Assembly (NCBI RefSeq): GCF_022179725.1
Contig: NZ_BPRC01000006.1
Location: 124,001 to 188,000, forward strand
Direction of reading: 5' to 3'
Source: Methylorubrum aminovorans
GTDB taxonomy: Bacteria; Pseudomonadota; Alphaproteobacteria; Rhizobiales; Beijerinckiaceae
DNA: 64,000 bases
Part shown: positions 1 through 8,572 of the stretch, piece after piece
How positions within the stretch are numbered: the stretch's first letter is position 1
How the letters are laid out: the number at the start of each line of letters is the position of its first letter
Position numbers and translations under genes: made by a program
The notes under the pieces: generated by a model
The model's database searches: none
What the model was told of the DNA's origin: nothing
Seen by the model: only the letters and a program-made list of their open reading frames with translations

Positions 1-1
1 C

Positions 2-337
2 ATCAACCTGCGCTCGGCCCTGCCGATGAACCTGCGCAGCCTCCACCGCGGCTTCAAGATCTTCAACGGTGCCAAGGGCGACATCGAGCGAATCTGCGCG
101 ATCTTCGAGGATTGCCTGTCGCGCTCGGGCGGACCCTACCTGTTCGGGGCGCGGCCGACCCTGGCGGATGCGATGTACGCGCCCGTCTGCACCCGCTTCC
201 GCACCTACGACGTCGCCCTCCCCTTCACCGCCGCGACCTACCGCGACACGATCCTCGCCTGGGATCTGATGAACGAGTGGGCGGCCCTTGCCGAGAGCGA
301 ACCGGAGGAGATCGAGGAACTCGACATGGAGTTTTAG
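2..337 (+). CDS. Glutathione S-transferase family protein, C-terminal part (5' end outside window)
   Basis: The reading frame is open from the first bases of the window and stops with TAG at 335-337, so only the last 111 residues are visible. They look like the all-helical C-terminal domain of a cytosolic glutathione S-transferase. There is a stretch resembling the usual helix-6 region (GPYLFGARPTLADAMYAPV, with the conserved Asp after the Pro-Thr-Leu-Ala cap), followed by an amphipathic C-terminal helix with an acidic tail. The thioredoxin-like N-terminal domain that binds glutathione must lie upstream. The substrate cannot be told from this fragment. The next gene is convergent, on the minus strand. 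Confidence 0.75.
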   Translation: MNLRSALPMNLRSLHRGFKIFNGAKGDIERICAIFEDCLSRSGGPYLFGARPTLADAMYAPVCTRFRTYDVALPFTAATYRDTILAWDLMNEWAALAESEPEEIEELDMEF

Positions 338-491
338 AGTGCCTCACAAAGCTCCCGGTCACCGACCGTTCTCGCTCGGGCGAGGACAGCGCGGCGGGCG
401 TGTCGTGAGAGACACCGAGCGACGCCGGCCCGCGCATCGGGCCGGCGGCGGGGCTGGTGATGGGAAGCGTCGGCGCCGGGCGGCGCACGGA

Positions 492-1664
492 TCAGGCCAC
501 CATGACGCGATTGCGGCCGAGGTCTTTCGCTCGATAGAGGGCGGCGTCGGCGGCGTTCACGAGCGCATCCAGTTCCGTGTCGCCGTTCTTCCAGTCGGCG
601 ACCCCGATCGACAGTGTCACCACGCCCGCGGGCCCGAGACCGGGATGGGGAATGCGCACGCCCTCTACGCGACGGCGGATGGCGTCCCCGAGCACGGCGG
701 CCTGCGCGGCCGACATGCCTGGGAGCAGCACGAGGATCTCCTCGCCGCCGAAGCGCACGGCCGTTCCCAGCGGGGGCGTGTTCTCGTTGGCGGGAGCCAG
801 CATCTCGCGCACCAGATCGCTGATGGCACGGATGCAGCGGTCGCCCGCCAGATGCCCCTGGGTGTCGTTGAACCGCTTGAAGTGGTCGATGTCGATCAGG
901 AGTGCCCCGAGAGGCTCGGCGTCGCTCTTGGGGATGAGATCGGCGCCGATCGTCGCGAGATGATGCCGGTTGAACAGGCCCGTCAGTTGATCCGTCCGGG
1001 CCATCGCCTCGTTGTGCTCGATCATCGAATCGGCCCGGAGCCGCTGGAGGAAGCCGTAGCGCTCCGTCCGCTCCAGCACGAACGATCCCAGGAGGAGGAT
1101 GACCGACGCGAGGACGTAGAAGCTCACGATGTACCAGAAGGTCGCGGCATCCACCTCGGGCCGGCTCGCGATGGTCGCGACTTGGATGAGGACGATGAGC
1201 ACCAGTCCGAGGACGGCCAGCCGGAACCGGACGCGCTGCACCAGAACCAGGTAGATGATGATGAGAATCGCGCCGAACTGATAGATCGCGACATAGTTCG
1301 ACGTGCCGAGCGAGATGATCGTCGAGGGCATCAGCACCGAGAGGACGGAGGTCGCCACGAGCAGGCCGTCGACCTGCCAGACGCATCGGCTGCGCGGCAG
1401 GGTCCAGATGGTCAGAAGGGCCAGCGGCGTGGCGATGCCCAGGCGCATCACGGTGAGCGGCCACAACACGTCCGGCAGGATCACCCAATCGGCCAGAAGG
1501 AAGACGTCGTAGAGGAGGATGGCGACGGCGAGCGTCGTCCGGCCGAGTTCGATGCGTTGGGGGAGCCCTGCCTTCTCGAACAGCGCCTCGATCGGGGGCG
1601 AGAAGCGCAGTTGGTTGAGGCTTGCGAACTCACCGTCGATGGGTCCGGAATGGGGAAGACTCAT
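492..1664 (-). CDS. Membrane-anchored diguanylate cyclase (GGDEF domain)
   Basis: A 390-residue protein with about six hydrophobic segments in the first 190 residues, followed by a GGDEF domain in the cytoplasm. The domain has the metal-binding stretch IDIDHFKRFND and an active site GGEEI beginning near residue 306. This is a permitted variant of GG(D/E)EF, so the enzyme should make cyclic-di-GMP from two GTP. The inhibitory RxxD site normally found just before the active site is absent: the equivalent residues are PPLG. Product feedback inhibition is therefore not expected. The N-terminal membrane part is not a recognised sensory domain to me. The gene stands alone, and 1665-1910 upstream must hold its promoter. 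Confidence 0.88.
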   Translation of the reverse strand: MSLPHSGPIDGEFASLNQLRFSPPIEALFEKAGLPQRIELGRTTLAVAILLYDVFLLADWVILPDVLWPLTVMRLGIATPLALLTIWTLPRSRCVWQVDGLLVATSVLSVLMPSTIISLGTSNYVAIYQFGAILIIIYLVLVQRVRFRLAVLGLVLIVLIQVATIASRPEVDAATFWYIVSFYVLASVILLLGSFVLERTERYGFLQRLRADSMIEHNEAMARTDQLTGLFNRHHLATIGADLIPKSDAEPLGALLIDIDHFKRFNDTQGHLAGDRCIRAISDLVREMLAPANENTPPLGTAVRFGGEEILVLLPGMSAAQAAVLGDAIRRRVEGVRIPHPGLGPAGVVTLSIGVADWKNGDTELDALVNAADAALYRAKDLGRNRVMVA

Positions 1665-1910
1665 CGAGGCGAGGACCGAGCTGCTCTGGGCGGCTCACGG
1701 CTAAAGCAACGGGGTTGCCGAAGTCTTACAAAGACGTTTCAGGACTGATCATCCGCGGGTTAACCTTCTCCGCTGGATGAGCTTGAACTGAAAACATGCC
1801 CTCGGCCGGAAGTGGCGGCCCACGCCAATGTGAGGTCGTGAACGGAGCGGGACAGGTCGGGGGGGCGTCGCAGGGCGCGGCACTGCCTGGCCGTTCCTCG
1901 CGGACGAGGG

Positions 1911-3452
1911 CTACGCCGACTTGGTGGCAGCCCCCGCCTCCCCCGCCTCCCCCGTCCGCCCGGCGGCGAGCGGCAGCTCGATGCGGGCGCAGAAGCCGCC
2001 GCCGGGGCGGTTCTCCAAGGTCAGCTGCCCGCCATGCCCCTCGACGATGGCGACCACGATCGACAGTCCGAGGCCGAACCCGCTCGCCGCATCGAGATTG
2101 CGGGCGCGGTCGCCGCGCACGAAGGGCTGGAGCATGGCGCTGCGCTCGGCGTCGGGGATGCCGGGTCCGTCGTCGATCACCTCCACCGCCACGCCGGGAT
2201 GGTCGCCGGAGCCCGCCGGCCCCATGACGAGGCGGGCGCCGCCGCCATACTTCACGGCGTTGTCGACGAGGTTGGTGATCGCCCGCTGGAGGTCGTCGGG
2301 GCGGCCGCGCACGAGGACGTGGCGGGTCCGTTCCAGGCTCACCGCCGCGCCGACGTCGCTGAACCCGTCGCAGACCGTCTGCACCACCGAGGCGAGGTCG
2401 ATCAGCGTGGTCTGGCCCTCGCCCGGCGCGCCCTGCCCGTCCCGGACATAGGAGAGCGCGGATTCCACGAGCCCGTTCATCTGGTCGAGGTCGCGCAGGG
2501 TCATCTCGCGGGCGCGCTCGTCCTCGATGAACTCCGCGCGCAGCCGCAGGCGGGTGATCGGGGTGCGCAGATCGTGGCTGATCGCGGCCAGCATCTGCGT
2601 GCGGTCATCGAGCAGGCGCAGCAGGCGGGTGCGCATCCGGTCGAGCGCGCGGGCGAGCGCCAGCACCTCCTCCGGCCCGCGCTGAGGCAAGGGCGGCGGC
2701 TCCTCCGCCGTGCCGAAGGCTTCCGCCGCCGCGGCGAGCCCGGCGAGCGGCGCGGTGAGTGCCCGCGTCGCCCAGAACGAGAGCAGCGTGAGGCTCACCC
2801 CGAGGGAGACGAAGGTGAAGATGATCAGCCCCTGCGCCGGCGGACGGGGAAAGTCGTCGGGCAGCACCGCCTGCAGTCGGGCACCGGCCGGTGTGGTGAT
2901 GCCGATCTGCAGCAGGCCCGTCCTTCCCCGGTCATGGCCGGGGGAGAGATCGGTCACCGGCAGCGCGCGGCCGAAGCCGTCGCGCAGGCGCTCGATCAGC
3001 GGGTGGCGCCCGATCTCGTCCTCCTCGTCGCCCTGGCCGGCCGGCGGCACGGCGCCGTCCCAGGGGGCGATGCGCAGGGTCGGCAGGCTGCGCGCCGCCG
3101 CCCGGAGAATCCCGTCACGCTCGCCCGGCTCGGCGGTATCGAGCAGCCGCGCGACCACGGAAAGCCGCGTCGCGGCCACCCCCGGCCGCTCGTCCGGCCG
3201 CCACGGCTCGCGGAGCGCCACCAGCATGACCGCCGCGAGCCCATGGGTGCAGAGCAGGGCCGTCACGACGAGGAGCGCGATCTGCCCGGCGGCCTTTCTC
3301 GGGCGCGGCCAAGGACGGTGCAGCCAAGGACGGTGCAGCCAAGGACGGTGCAGCCAGGGGCGGTGCAGCCAGGCCGGCCGTCGCGGACGGCGCGGTTCGG
3401 CGGCGGGGGGCGGGGCCTGCGCCGACTCTGCCGTGGTTCTGGCGGGGCTCAT
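1911..3452 (-). CDS. Sensor histidine kinase of an OmpR-type two-component pair
   Basis: A 513-residue EnvZ-like kinase. In order it has a proline- and arginine-rich cytoplasmic N-terminus, a tandem five-residue repeat at about residues 28-47, a first membrane helix at about 57-80, a periplasmic domain, a second membrane helix, a HAMP linker, a dimerisation domain with phospho-acceptor His293 in SHDLRTP, and a HATPase domain. The ATPase domain has an N box (NLVDNAVKYG), a G1 box (DDGPGIPD) and a G2 box (GFGLGLSI). The start was chosen at 3450-3452 because it overlaps the response regulator stop in an ATGA, so the two are translationally coupled. The frame stays open further upstream, but that part only shadows the regulator. 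The stimulus is unknown. Confidence 0.9.
   Translation of the reverse strand: MSPARTTAESAQAPPPAAEPRRPRRPAWLHRPWLHRPWLHRPWLHRPWPRPRKAAGQIALLVVTALLCTHGLAAVMLVALREPWRPDERPGVAATRLSVVARLLDTAEPGERDGILRAAARSLPTLRIAPWDGAVPPAGQGDEEDEIGRHPLIERLRDGFGRALPVTDLSPGHDRGRTGLLQIGITTPAGARLQAVLPDDFPRPPAQGLIIFTFVSLGVSLTLLSFWATRALTAPLAGLAAAAEAFGTAEEPPPLPQRGPEEVLALARALDRMRTRLLRLLDDRTQMLAAISHDLRTPITRLRLRAEFIEDERAREMTLRDLDQMNGLVESALSYVRDGQGAPGEGQTTLIDLASVVQTVCDGFSDVGAAVSLERTRHVLVRGRPDDLQRAITNLVDNAVKYGGGARLVMGPAGSGDHPGVAVEVIDDGPGIPDAERSAMLQPFVRGDRARNLDAASGFGLGLSIVVAIVEGHGGQLTLENRPGGGFCARIELPLAAGRTGEAGEAGAATKSA
3311..3370 (-). repeat. 15-bp tandem repeat, four copies, inside the histidine kinase gene
   Basis: Four head-to-tail copies of a 15-base unit (plus-strand aaggacggtgcagcc; the fourth copy differs at three bases) encode repeated Trp-Leu-His-Arg-Pro units just before the first membrane helix of the kinase. 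The unit is a multiple of three, so changes in copy number would keep the frame. Confidence 0.9.
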
Positions 3453-4171
3453 GTCCGGGCAATCTCCGGCGCGAACAGGTAGCCGCCCGAGCGGATCGTG
3501 CGGATGATCTCGGGGTTGCGCGGGTCGCGCTCGATCTTCTGGCGGATGCGCGAGACCAGCACGTCGATGCTTCGCTCGAACGGACCCGCCGCCCGCCCTT
3601 GGGTCAGGTCGAGGAGCTGGTCGCGGGAGAGCACCCGGCCGGGCCGCAGGCAGAGCGCGTGGAGCAGGTCGAACTCGGCCCCCGTCATGGCGATGCGCGC
3701 GCCCTCCGGGCTCAGCACCTGCCGCAGGCCGACATCGAGGGTCCAGCCCGCGAAGTGGAAGCGGCGCGCGCCGTCCCCGTCCTGCGGCTCGGCGCCCTTG
3801 CGCCGCAGGATCGCCCGGATGCGCGCCAGCAATTCGCGCGGGTTGAACGGCTTGCCGAGATAGTCGTCGGCGCCGATCTCCAGCCCGACGATGCGGTCGA
3901 TCTCTTCGGACTTCGCCGTGAGCATCAGGATCGGCACCTGCGACGCGGCCCGAAGGCGCCGGCACAGGCTCAGGCCGTCCTCGCCCGGCAGCATCAGGTC
4001 GAGGACGATGAGGTCGACCCGGGCATCGGCCAGCACCCGGTCCATCTCGCGCCCGTCGCCCGCCAGGCTCACCCGGCACTCGTTGGCGCGCAGGTAGCGC
4101 GCGACGAGCGCGCTGATCTCGCGGTCGTCCTCAACGACGAGGATGTGGGGCGTCGGCTGGTTCGTGGTCAT
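3449..4171 (-). CDS. OmpR/PhoB-family response regulator
   Basis: A 240-residue two-domain regulator. The receiver domain has the acidic pair Glu-Asp-Asp near residues 14-16, the phospho-acceptor Asp58 in VLDLMLPGEDG, the conserved Thr in MLTAKS and the Lys in LGKPF. The C-terminal winged-helix domain ends with the usual RSGGYLF hairpin. It shares an ATGA overlap with the downstream kinase gene at 3449-3452, so the two form one operon and a cognate pair. The 242 bp upstream (4172-4413) is shared with divergent ubiK and should contain promoters for both. Target genes are not evident. Confidence 0.93.
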   Translation of the reverse strand: MTTNQPTPHILVVEDDREISALVARYLRANECRVSLAGDGREMDRVLADARVDLIVLDLMLPGEDGLSLCRRLRAASQVPILMLTAKSEEIDRIVGLEIGADDYLGKPFNPRELLARIRAILRRKGAEPQDGDGARRFHFAGWTLDVGLRQVLSPEGARIAMTGAEFDLLHALCLRPGRVLSRDQLLDLTQGRAAGPFERSIDVLVSRIRQKIERDPRNPEIIRTIRSGGYLFAPEIART

Positions 4172-4413
4172 GGCGGGGACAGTCTTACGCCCGCACGCGC
4201 TCGGCCCGGAAGTATGGCCGACGGTGAAGATTGTAACCCCGCGTTTCCGCTGCCGGCTCCGACACCTGCGGCAACAATCCGGTCCGGCTTTCCAGGGCTG
4301 TCGCTCAGAGCGATCGCCCTGTTTCGTGAGCGCCCCTCGATTGCCCTGCCGGCCGCCGATTCTTATGTCGTGGGAACGTGCTCGAACAGGTCCGGGCGCG
4401 GGAGGAGATCCCC

Positions 4414-4695
4414 ATGCAAGGCTCGAACCGCCTTTTCGACGATGTCGCCCGCCTGTTCACCGATGCCGCCGGAGCGGCCCAAGGGGTGCGCCGCGAGGCG
4501 GAGACGATGTTCAAGGGCCAGGTCGAGCGCCTGATCCGCGACATGGACGTTGCCACCCGCGAGGAGGTGGACGTGCTGCGCGACCTCGTCGCGGCCCTGC
4601 GCAGCCAGAACGACGCGCTGGCTGCCCGCGTCAGCGCCCTGGAGGCCCGCCTCGGCGCCGAGGCGGGGAGCGCCGGCAGCACGGAATCGGTCTGA
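4414..4695 (+). CDS. ubiK: UbiK/BMFP-family accessory factor
   Basis: A 93-residue protein with the features of the membrane fusogenic/ubiquinone accessory factor family (YqiC/UbiK, formerly DUF526). It has an amphipathic N-terminal helix (SNRLFDDVARLFTDAAG), then a C-terminal coiled coil with a regular heptad pattern (EVDVLRDLVAALRSQNDALA). In enterobacteria the family helps aerobic ubiquinone biosynthesis at the membrane by binding UbiJ; that role here is by family. The ATG at 4414 was chosen over an in-frame ATG at 4378 because a strong GGAGGAG ribosome site lies at 4401-4407 and the protein then begins where the family does. Confidence 0.82.
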   Translation: MQGSNRLFDDVARLFTDAAGAAQGVRREAETMFKGQVERLIRDMDVATREEVDVLRDLVAALRSQNDALAARVSALEARLGAEAGSAGSTESV

Positions 4696-5033
4696 GCGCC
4701 GGCGCCGACTCACCGGAGGCTCAGCAAAGACTCACCCTTGGGGGAAAACGCGGAATCCGGATTTCTTTGCACAGGAAGCATCGGTGGATAGCCGCGTTGC
4801 CCACCGCTGATGCCCGGGCGACGCTTTGAAGCCCGCGGCCCGCGCGGGCTATAAACGATCCGAAGTTGATTCGCCCCGGCGGAAAGGTGGAACCAAACCC
4901 TGGGGCGGTGAAATCTGGATTGAACCCCTCCGCAGGACGGAGATCGACGGGCGTCGCCTCGATTCCCGTCACGGCCCTGCTTTGACCGCCGGCCCGATCG
5001 AGCGCATCGACCGGGTCGACAACTTGGATCGCC
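4696..5033 (+). other. Intergenic stretch with a GC-rich hairpin
   Basis: No gene is supported in these 338 bases. An inverted repeat at 4830-4850 (8-base arms, AGCCCGCG and CGCGGGCT, 5-base loop) could act as a terminator for ubiK, although it is followed by ATAAACG rather than a T-run. The rest must include the promoter of the following YbjN-family gene, but no convincing -35/-10 pair stands out. Confidence 0.5.
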
Positions 5034-5540
5034 ATGACCCAGCTTAGCCTCATCGAAGACAGCGACCGGCCGGAGCACCCGCTCGATGTCGTCGAGCGCC
5101 TCGCCTCGCTGCGGGACTGGATCTTCGATCGGATCGAGACGGATGAGATGTCGGTCTCCGTCTCGGGACGCTGGGCCGAATACCACGTTGCCTTCACCTG
5201 GATCGAGGAAGTCGAGTCGCTGCACGTGGCCGCCGCCTTCGACCTGAAGGTGCCGGAGCGGCGCCGGGCCGAGATGCTGCGCCTCGTGGCGCTGGTGAAC
5301 GAGCAGCTCTGGATCGGCCATTTCGACCTGTGGTCGTCCGACAGCGTGGTGATGTTCCGTCACTCGCTGCTGCTCACCGACGGCATCGCGCCGACGCAGG
5401 GCCAGTGCGCCATGATGATGAAGACCGCCGCCGATGCCTGCGAGCGCTACTATCAGGCGTTCCAGTTCGTGCTCTGGGCCGGCAAGAGCGCCCGCGAGGC
5501 CCTCGACGCGGTGCTGTTCGAGACCGAAGGCGAGGCCTGA
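5034..5540 (+). CDS. YbjN domain-containing protein
   Basis: A 168-residue soluble protein that fits the YbjN family (PF10722), a type III secretion chaperone-like fold found throughout Proteobacteria. It starts with MTQLSLIEDS, has a tryptophan-rich first half (LRDWIFDRIE, GRWAEYHV), the helix with LVALVNEQLWIGHFDLW, and a C-terminal helix running to the end. Its role in alphaproteobacteria is not established. It lies 22 bp upstream of proC on the same strand, an arrangement that suggests cotranscription. Confidence 0.82.
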   Translation: MTQLSLIEDSDRPEHPLDVVERLASLRDWIFDRIETDEMSVSVSGRWAEYHVAFTWIEEVESLHVAAAFDLKVPERRRAEMLRLVALVNEQLWIGHFDLWSSDSVVMFRHSLLLTDGIAPTQGQCAMMMKTAADACERYYQAFQFVLWAGKSAREALDAVLFETEGEA

Positions 5541-5562
5541 GCGCCGCGCGGGATCAGTAACG

Positions 5563-6393
5563 ATGACGCAGGACCACGCCCCGCCCCCGTTCCCCACGCC
5601 CCTGGTTCTGGCCGGTGCCGGCAAGATGGGAGCGGCCCTGCTGCGGGGCTGGCTCGCGGGTGGCCTCGACCCCGCCGCCGTGACGGTGATCGATCCGCAG
5701 CCCTCCCCGGAGATCGCCGTGCTCTGCGCCGAGCGGGGCTTGCGCCTCAACACCGAAGCGGCCGCTCCGGCCGGAGCCCTGGTGCTCGGCATCAAGCCGC
5801 AGGTCCTCGACGAGGCCGCCCCGGCGCTCTCGGCCTGGATCGGCCCCGAGACCCTCGTCGTCTCGATCCTGGCGGGCAAGACCATCGCCGACCTGAAGCG
5901 CCGCCTGCCGTCGGCCCGCGCCGTGGTGCGCGTCATGCCCAACCTTCCCGCCAGCATCGGCCGGGGCGCGACCGGCGCCGTCGGCAGCCCCGAGGTCCGG
6001 GAGTCGGCGCGGGCGGGGGCGGAGGCGTTGCTCGCCAGCTCCGGCCTCATCGCGTGGCTCGACGACGAAGCGCTGATCGATGCGGTGACCGCGGTCTCGG
6101 GCTCGGGGCCGGCCTACGTCTTCCTGCTGGCGGAGGCGCTGGCCGAGGCCGGCGTGGCGGCGGGTCTGCCGCCGGACCTGTCGGCGCAGCTCGCCCGCGC
6201 CACCGTCGCGGGCGCCGGCGCCCTGCTCGATGCCGATCCCCGCGAGGCCGGGCAATTGCGCCGGGACGTGACCTCGCCGGGCGGCACCACCGCGGCGGCG
6301 CTGGCCGTGCTGATGCGCGAGGGCGCCCTGCCCGAGCTGATGCAGGAGGCGGTCGCCGCGGCCAAGCGGCGGGCGGGCGAATTGTCCGGCTGA
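5563..6393 (+). CDS. proC: Pyrroline-5-carboxylate reductase
   Basis: A 276-residue enzyme that reduces 1-pyrroline-5-carboxylate to proline with NAD(P)H, the last step of proline synthesis in the cytoplasm. The N-terminal Rossmann fold has the dinucleotide motif AGAGKMGAALLRGWL. The C-terminal dimerisation domain has the family signature: SGSGPAYVFLLAEAL followed by the DVTSPGGTTAAAL segment. Length is typical. The ATG at 5563 was chosen because the protein then begins a few residues before the Rossmann strand; the frame is open further upstream but shadows the preceding gene. Confidence 0.95.
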   Translation: MTQDHAPPPFPTPLVLAGAGKMGAALLRGWLAGGLDPAAVTVIDPQPSPEIAVLCAERGLRLNTEAAAPAGALVLGIKPQVLDEAAPALSAWIGPETLVVSILAGKTIADLKRRLPSARAVVRVMPNLPASIGRGATGAVGSPEVRESARAGAEALLASSGLIAWLDDEALIDAVTAVSGSGPAYVFLLAEALAEAGVAAGLPPDLSAQLARATVAGAGALLDADPREAGQLRRDVTSPGGTTAAALAVLMREGALPELMQEAVAAAKRRAGELSG

Positions 6394-6463
6394 CGCCGTG
6401 GCGGGTTCAACCCGGCGACTTCGCCCCTACATGAGACGTCGAACCGAACACGGAGCACGGATC

Positions 6464-7273
6464 ATGGCGACGGCCCCCGAGTCCAACACCGGCGGCGAGT
6501 CCGAGGCCGGTGGCAAGTCCGAGACCAATGCAAAGTTCGGTTCGTCGCAATCCGGCGCCTCGTCCAATCCGCCCAAGCCCAACCCATCGAAGCCCAACCC
6601 GCGCGAGGCCGCGGTCGAGGCGCTGATGCGGCTCGCCGCCGAGCAGCCCTGGAACGACATCGAGGTCGGCGACATCGCCCGTGAGGCGGGCCTGAGTCTG
6701 GCCGAGTTGCGCGATCTCTTCCCCTCGAAGGGGGCGGTGCTCGGCGGCCTGTCGCGGATCATCGACCGCAAGGTGCTGGAAGTCGACACCGCCGACCTCG
6801 CCGACGAACCTGCCCGCGAGCGCCTGTTCGACGTGCTGATGCGCCGGCTCGACGCGATGACGCCCTACAAGCCGGCCCTGCGCCGCATCGCCTTCGCGCT
6901 GCGCGGCGACGTGCTGTCCATGCTGGCGCTCAACGGGGTCGCCCTCAACTCGCACCGCTACATGCTGGCCGCCGCCGGCATCGACACGGAGGGGCCGCTC
7001 GGCCGGCTCAAGCTTCAGGGCACCGTGATCGCCTTCGCCCGCACCGTCGAGGTCTGGCTGGAGGACGACGACCCGGCGCTCGCCCGCACCATGGCCAAGC
7101 TCGACCGGGAGATCCGCCGCGGCGAGACCATCATGGAGCGCGCCGACGACGCCCGCCGCCTCACCGCGCCCCTGCGCGCCCTCGGCCGCGCCCTGATGGA
7201 GCGCCGATCCCGCAACGACCGGACGCCGCCGGCCAGTGATCCGGAGGATCGCGACCCGGCCGCGGCGATCTGA
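6464..7273 (+). CDS. TetR-family transcriptional regulator
   Basis: A 269-residue protein. An unusually long, polar, low-complexity N-terminus rich in Gly, Ser, Glu and Asn/Pro/Lys repeats (about residues 1-45) precedes a TetR-type helix-turn-helix (VGDIAREAGLSLAELRDLFPSK). The C-terminal ligand-binding domain is all-helical. The ligand and targets are not evident, and the gene is not next to an obvious efflux or catabolic operon; proC lies 70 bp upstream on the same strand. The start was set at the ATG at 6464, though an upstream in-frame start is possible and would lengthen the disordered tail. Confidence 0.8.
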   Translation: MATAPESNTGGESEAGGKSETNAKFGSSQSGASSNPPKPNPSKPNPREAAVEALMRLAAEQPWNDIEVGDIAREAGLSLAELRDLFPSKGAVLGGLSRIIDRKVLEVDTADLADEPARERLFDVLMRRLDAMTPYKPALRRIAFALRGDVLSMLALNGVALNSHRYMLAAAGIDTEGPLGRLKLQGTVIAFARTVEVWLEDDDPALARTMAKLDREIRRGETIMERADDARRLTAPLRALGRALMERRSRNDRTPPASDPEDRDPAAAI

Positions 7274-7419
7274 GCCGCGGGTTTTCGAGCGGGAGGGGCG
7301 GCGCCGGAGTGCCGCCTTCCCCGGCGCTGTGTGTAACCCCACCGACGAATGCCATCTTAACGGGTTCATCCCGCGGTTGTGCTTCTTGAGAGAGAGCGCT
7401 TCGGTGGGATGCCTCGCCC

Positions 7420-7830
7420 ATGCAGTCCAAGTATCGAAAATTTGCATCGATCGTAGCGGAGAAGATGGCTTTCTTCGCACTGGTGGGGGCGGCCTCGGGG
7501 ATCGGTATGATGATCCGGCCGGGACCTGGCCCTGATGAGTATCTGCTGCATTGGGATTCGTCGAAGATCGTCATCGGCGCCGTGATCGGTGCGACGACGG
7601 GAATCGTCGTCGGCGTGCTCGAGGCCCGGCGGTGGTTGAAACAGTACTGGGAGACGGTTCAAACCCTGGCAGCCGAGGGCAAAGACGCGTCGGTTCTTCA
7701 CGCCGCGATCGCGCGCTCGGTCGCCGTTCGGGCCGTGATGAGCTTGCAGGGATCGTTCGTTGCCGCGCCGCCAGTACGACGACCGCACAAAACGCCTGTG
7801 CTGGTCCTGACGGTTCGATGCAATCTGTGA
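7420..7830 (+). CDS. Small hypothetical membrane protein
   Basis: A 136-residue protein of unknown function. Two hydrophobic, glycine-rich segments (about residues 16-34 and 50-66, the latter IVIGAVIGATTGIVVGVL) suggest a helical hairpin in the membrane. They are followed by a basic helix and a C-terminal soluble tail ending in a hydrophobic stretch. I recognise no domain. The region is less GC-rich than its neighbours, and no strong ribosome site is seen before the ATG, so the gene call is moderate. Confidence 0.5.
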   Translation: MQSKYRKFASIVAEKMAFFALVGAASGIGMMIRPGPGPDEYLLHWDSSKIVIGAVIGATTGIVVGVLEARRWLKQYWETVQTLAAEGKDASVLHAAIARSVAVRAVMSLQGSFVAAPPVRRPHKTPVLVLTVRCNL

Positions 7831-7889
7831 TGGGCGCGGCCGGGATGGGCCCTATCTGAATCCTCCGTATCGACGGGAGGTTCTGGCCC

Positions 7890-8486
7890 ATGACGTCAAC
7901 CGCCGCACCCGGCGCCGCTCCGAAGCCCGTTCCTGCCTTCCCGCGCTACACCCGCACGGCGCAGGCGCTGCACTGGTTGACCTCGGTTCTCGTCCTCGCC
8001 GTCCTGCCGCTGGCCTGGGTTGCCACGAGCCTCGCCAAGGAGGCGGCGTCCAAGCCGGTGCTGTTCCAGTTTCACAAATCGGTCGGGCTCACGATTCTCG
8101 CGCTGGTGGTCGTCCGCATCCTGTGGCGCGCCTTCAACCCGCCGCCGCCCGAGGTGAGCGAGCCGGCAGGCCTCGCCCTCATCGCGAAGATCAGCCACTG
8201 GCTGCTCTACGCGGTGTTCCTGCTGATGCCGGTGAGCGGCTTCCTGCTCAGCGCCTTCAACGGCAGCACGACGCAATTCTTCTATCTCTTCCCCATCCCC
8301 GGCTTCGAGAAGAACGAGGCGCTGCGCAACCTCTTCCAGTCGGTCCATCTCGCCGGGCAATGGGCCGTCTACGCCCTGGTGGGGCTGCACATTGCCGGCA
8401 CCGTTTGGCACGTCGCGATCCGCCGCGACGGCGTGCTCGACCGGATGCTGCCGGAGCAGGATCCGCGGCGGTCGATGCGCGGGTGA
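7890..8486 (+). CDS. Cytochrome b561 family protein
   Basis: A 198-residue, four-helix membrane protein of the bacterial cytochrome b561 family (CybB-like). The first helix carries a His in RTAQALHWLTS, the second FHKSVGLTIL, and the fourth VGLHIAGTVWHVAIRRDGVLDRMLP. These are the positions of the axial histidines that bind two b-type haems. Family members move electrons from ubiquinol, for example to superoxide in E. coli CybB. A GGGAGG ribosome site lies just before the ATG. It is transcribed alone; its physiological partner here is unknown. Confidence 0.9.
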   Translation: MTSTAAPGAAPKPVPAFPRYTRTAQALHWLTSVLVLAVLPLAWVATSLAKEAASKPVLFQFHKSVGLTILALVVVRILWRAFNPPPPEVSEPAGLALIAKISHWLLYAVFLLMPVSGFLLSAFNGSTTQFFYLFPIPGFEKNEALRNLFQSVHLAGQWAVYALVGLHIAGTVWHVAIRRDGVLDRMLPEQDPRRSMRG

Positions 8487-8572
8487 CGCCGGCCCGGCCG
8501 TGATCACGAGCCGCGATCGCGACGCATCATCCCTGAGAACGCGATCGGGGACGGTGCGCCGCAGGTTCAGGC

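Noticed and set aside
288-1748. Long plus-strand open frame opposite the diguanylate cyclase
   Set aside because: It arises from GC-rich codon use on the other strand; it is rich in Arg, Gly, Glu and Asp with no domain, while the minus frame has a clear GGDEF domain.
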